From NCBI RefSeq assembly GCF_001029105.3, contig NZ_CP011807.3, positions 3,410,001 to 3,474,000 on the forward strand: a DNA stretch of 64,000 nt, written 5' to 3'. The notes below the pieces were generated by a model. The model was not told where the DNA came from. It made no database searches and saw only the letters and a program-made list of their open reading frames with translations. Made by a program: the position numbers and the translations under genes. Shown here piece after piece: positions 62,270-64,000 of this stretch (its first letter is position 1; every line of letters begins with the position of its first letter). This stretch comes from Pandoraea faecigallinarum (GTDB lineage Bacteria > Pseudomonadota > Gammaproteobacteria > Burkholderiales > Burkholderiaceae).

Positions 62270-62971
62270 ATGAGCGAAACTCAAACGGCGGCTGCGTTCA
62301 TAGAGCGCCTGTTCACGGCCATCGGGCATGACAACCTGTATAGCTGGGGACGGAAGGTGGGCATAACCGAAGGGACGATGCAGACCATCAAGCGAGGAAG
62401 CATCCCGAAGGCGGACGGCCTACTCGCAATCAGCAAAGCAACGGGGAAAACGGTTGACTGGCTATTAGGTGCCGACAGCGAGCAAGGAAATGCTAACTAC
62501 AGCACGCGCCATTCAGCAGATACCACGCCAGCAAATACTGACGAGTTCGTTTACATCCCGCGTTACGATGCTTGCGCATCAGCGGGTACGGGCTACTGGC
62601 TGGGAGACGAGGCGCAAGCCCGGTTCACGATGGCATTCCGCCGTCATTGGGTGGAGAACTACTTGCGAGCAAGGCCGGAGGATTTGAGCGTCCTTCGCGT
62701 TAAGGGCGACTCTATGGAGGATGTTCTTTTCGACGGGGACAACATCCTGATTAACCGAGCCGATACAGCCGCCACCGATGGGATATTTTTGATTACGGTG
62801 GACGGTGAACTACTCGTGAAGCGTCTGCAACGCCTTCCGGGCGGTAGGCTGCAAGTTATATCCGACAACCCCGATTACCCGCCATTCGAAGTCCCCGTTA
62901 AGGAAGACGACGACCAGCGGGCCGGGTTTAACGTCGTTGGCCGCGTTGTCTGGTTCGGTCGGCAGTTGTGA
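62270..62971 (+). CDS. Phage repressor, HTH plus S24 (LexA/CI-type) self-cleaving domain
   Basis: 233 residues. N-terminal helix-turn-helix at about residues 23-55 (LYSWGRKVGITEGTMQTIKR). The C-terminal S24 peptidase domain has the catalytic Ser148 in VKGDSMEDVL and Lys184 in LLVKRLQ; the probable autocleavage bond is Ala105-Gly106 in CASAGTGY. Such repressors hold lysogeny and are cut when RecA is activated by DNA damage. It is divergent from the early operon with operator-like repeats between them. Its end is 8 bases from a convergent membrane-protein gene. Confidence 0.93.
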   Translation: MSETQTAAAFIERLFTAIGHDNLYSWGRKVGITEGTMQTIKRGSIPKADGLLAISKATGKTVDWLLGADSEQGNANYSTRHSADTTPANTDEFVYIPRYDACASAGTGYWLGDEAQARFTMAFRRHWVENYLRARPEDLSVLRVKGDSMEDVLFDGDNILINRADTAATDGIFLITVDGELLVKRLQRLPGGRLQVISDNPDYPPFEVPVKEDDDQRAGFNVVGRVVWFGRQL

Positions 62972-62979
62972 GCTAAAGA

Positions 62980-63345
62980 TCAGTCCCGCCCCTCCGACTC
63001 CAGTCTAGACACCGCTCGCTTCACACGCCCATTAGCGATACGAACACCGCCCCTCGCTACATGAGCGATACGGATGCGGTTTTGGTAAACAGCCCGGACC
63101 ACCCGGTAACACGCAGACACCGCTACGTAGAGCAAGAACATCACCGTAAAGTGAAAGAAAGGAACTGCGATAATGTCTATCGGCTTGTTAAAGTAGGTGG
63201 GCGGAATGACCACACGGGCCAACCCCCAAACCCCGGACATGAGGCCCACACCAAAGGCACGCCACGCGGTGGTAGCCCACCGATTACCGGTGTCACCGGA
63301 AGGCACCTCAGAATGCGCTTCCTGTTCATTCTGCCCCATCCCCAT
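62980..63345 (-). CDS. Small membrane protein, possible lysogenic-conversion (moron) gene
   Basis: 121 residues from MGMGQNEQEAHSEV with GGGGAGG 8 bases upstream; the longer open frame is rejected. Two predicted membrane segments (about residues 30-47 GVGLMSGVWGLARVVI, and 57-80 IIAVPFFHFTVMFLLYVAVS) and a basic C-terminal end (RVKRAVSRLESEGRD), so the tail is cytoplasmic. No family is recognised. It lies opposite to and converges with the repressor. Superinfection exclusion is one possible role (inference). Confidence 0.72.
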   Translation of the reverse strand: MGMGQNEQEAHSEVPSGDTGNRWATTAWRAFGVGLMSGVWGLARVVIPPTYFNKPIDIIAVPFFHFTVMFLLYVAVSACYRVVRAVYQNRIRIAHVARGGVRIANGRVKRAVSRLESEGRD

Positions 63346-63411
63346 ACAGTGACCTCCCCTCGCTGATCTTATATACCGGCTCCTGTACCGGCCCGCCCTC
63401 GGCGGCCTGTC

Positions 63412-63417
63412 ATTATA
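63412..63417 (-). promoter_or_regulatory. Possible sigma70 -10 element of the membrane-protein gene
   Basis: Perfect TATAAT on the minus strand about 67 bases upstream of the membrane-protein ATG. No good -35 at 16-18 bases. If active it would let the gene be expressed in the lysogen by host polymerase. Confidence 0.4.
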
Positions 63418-63712
63418 TCCGTACGGAGTGCTTACTACGCAGTGGCTCCCCGTGCCCTGCATCTGTCAGGCTCGTCTCATACCAGCACCTGTGATTCTTG
63501 GTAGGTCGCTCTCCCCCGCCCGGTTCCCTGTACCCGCTGCCCTGTGTTCGGTCATGTGTTGCTGACCTGTGACGTATTCCTGTGTGGTGTCCTGTTCACC
63601 TCATCCTATCCCGGCGTCCTGTCCCCGCTCCCTGTCTATGTTTCCCTGACCGGCCTAGCTGCGCTGGCCTTCGCATCCGCTCGTCAGGCCGACAGATACC
63701 GGTCATGGTTTC

Positions 63713-63736
63713 TGTGTCTTTCTAGGGAACCGAAAT
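63713..63736 (-). promoter_or_regulatory. Phage RNA polymerase promoter P4, rightmost, directed leftward
   Basis: Minus strand reads ATTTCGGTTCCCTAGAAAGA then CACA, the closest to the consensus of all five. It points at the membrane-protein gene and, beyond it, antisense through the repressor gene into the early operon. Confidence 0.82.
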
Positions 63737-64000
63737 AGGAACGGCACCAATCAACCGCGTCCTGTCCCCGCCCAACGCACCCGCCCAGCCGGAAAAGAAG
63801 AAACAGATGCCGCACTCGCACGCACGCGTTCAATGCGACGGAACCACAGACGCGAGCCTACCGCTCGCCCGGATACAGGCGGATAGACGTGCGTACAGCC
63901 CGCACAATGGCCCGGCACTGGCCCGGTAATGCCAACTTACACCCAGCAACCGGTAAACCAGCACAGCCCCTGTAAGCGGCCCGTGTCCCGGATTGTCTCG

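Larger units (their letters stand above)
23955..64000. mobile_element. Temperate T7-supergroup (Autographiviridae, phiKMV-like) prophage, right end outside the window
   Basis: A continuous phage genome with its own single-subunit RNA polymerase, T7-type replication, capsid, tail, packaging and lysis genes, plus an integrase at the left end and a LexA-type repressor near the right. The order, read leftward, is early genes, primase, helicase, DNA polymerase, FEN, endonuclease VII, dNMP kinase, RNA polymerase, portal, scaffold, capsid, tail, internal virion proteins, tail fibre, holin, terminase, lysis. All visible structural and replication genes are intact, so the prophage may be inducible. 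No DNA ligase gene was recognised. Confidence 0.93.
63346..64000. other. Region without recognised genes at the right window edge
   Basis: About 650 bases with no convincing coding frame. It holds a TATAAT -10 on the minus strand at 63417-63412, a GGCCGCC-containing hairpin near 63388-63406, many short CCTGT repeats (63480-63660) and promoter P4. The prophage continues beyond the window. Confidence 0.55.

Noticed and set aside
63544..63738. A 64-residue frame at the right end
   Set aside because: No ribosome site, odd composition, and it overlaps promoter P4 in antisense.
63808..63930. A 40-residue plus-strand frame starting MPHSHARVQ
   Set aside because: Weak ribosome site and no neighbouring support; cannot be told from chance.
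63346..64000. A right attachment site
   Set aside because: No second copy of the tRNA-Val 3' end (GGTTCAATCCC...ACCACCC) was seen before the window ends.

Overview
The window joins about 23.9 kb of bacterial chromosome to about 40 kb of an integrated phage. High GC, gene content and the order mltD / gloB / methyltransferase / rnhA / dnaQ / tRNA-Val point to a betaproteobacterium of the Burkholderiales. Burkholderiaceae, perhaps Pandoraea-like, is an inference from gene content only.

Chromosome (1-23,954). The left edge holds the end of a dicarboxylate symporter, then allantoicase and ureidoglycolate lyase, two steps of allantoin breakdown. A leftward seven-gene cluster (2,216-10,471) encodes a RidA-like protein, a thioesterase, an aryl-CoA ligase, an acyl-CoA dehydrogenase, an enoyl-CoA hydratase, an SDR dehydrogenase and a fused flavin monooxygenase/Old-Yellow-Enzyme protein. 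This matches the aerobic CoA-dependent anthranilate (2-aminobenzoate) route known from Azoarcus evansii. After it come an MHS-type transporter coupled to an M20 peptidase with a divergent LysR regulator, a DHA2 efflux protein, propionyl-CoA synthetase, the lipoprotein lytic transglycosylase MltD, and the gloB / methyltransferase / rnhA / dnaQ block. A tRNA-Val(CAC) gene ends the host segment.

Prophage (about 23,955 to beyond 64,000). A tyrosine integrase follows the tRNA and reads away from it. Nearly all other phage genes read leftward and form a T7-supergroup (Autographiviridae) genome: a single-subunit RNA polymerase, family A DNA polymerase, separate primase and helicase, FEN exonuclease, endonuclease VII, dNMP kinase, portal, scaffold, capsid, tail tubes A and B, three internal virion proteins, T7-type tail fibre, holin, terminase, SAR lysozyme and Rz/Rz1. 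The RNA polymerase gene sits beside the structural genes, as in phiKMV, while the holin sits between tail fibre and small terminase, as in T7. Unlike the classic lytic members, this phage carries an integrase and a LexA-type self-cleaving repressor (62,270-62,971, +). Between the repressor and the leftward early operon lie repeated CAAATGCT-like sites, a candidate sigma70 early promoter and an rrn-like boxA.

Regulation of the phage. Five near-identical 24-bp sites with the core CCCTAGAAAGA are most likely promoters of the phage's own polymerase. Three sit before the capsid, the tail-fibre/lysis and the portal blocks. Two of these directly follow a GC-rich terminator hairpin, and the third forms an inverted repeat with an oppositely directed copy at the end of the polymerase gene. 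The fifth, at 63.7 kb, points leftward through a membrane-protein gene and antisense through the repressor. Most core replication enzymes must start at TTG, and the helicase at ATT or CTG, because their reading frames offer no usable ATG. The right attachment site is not inside the window.
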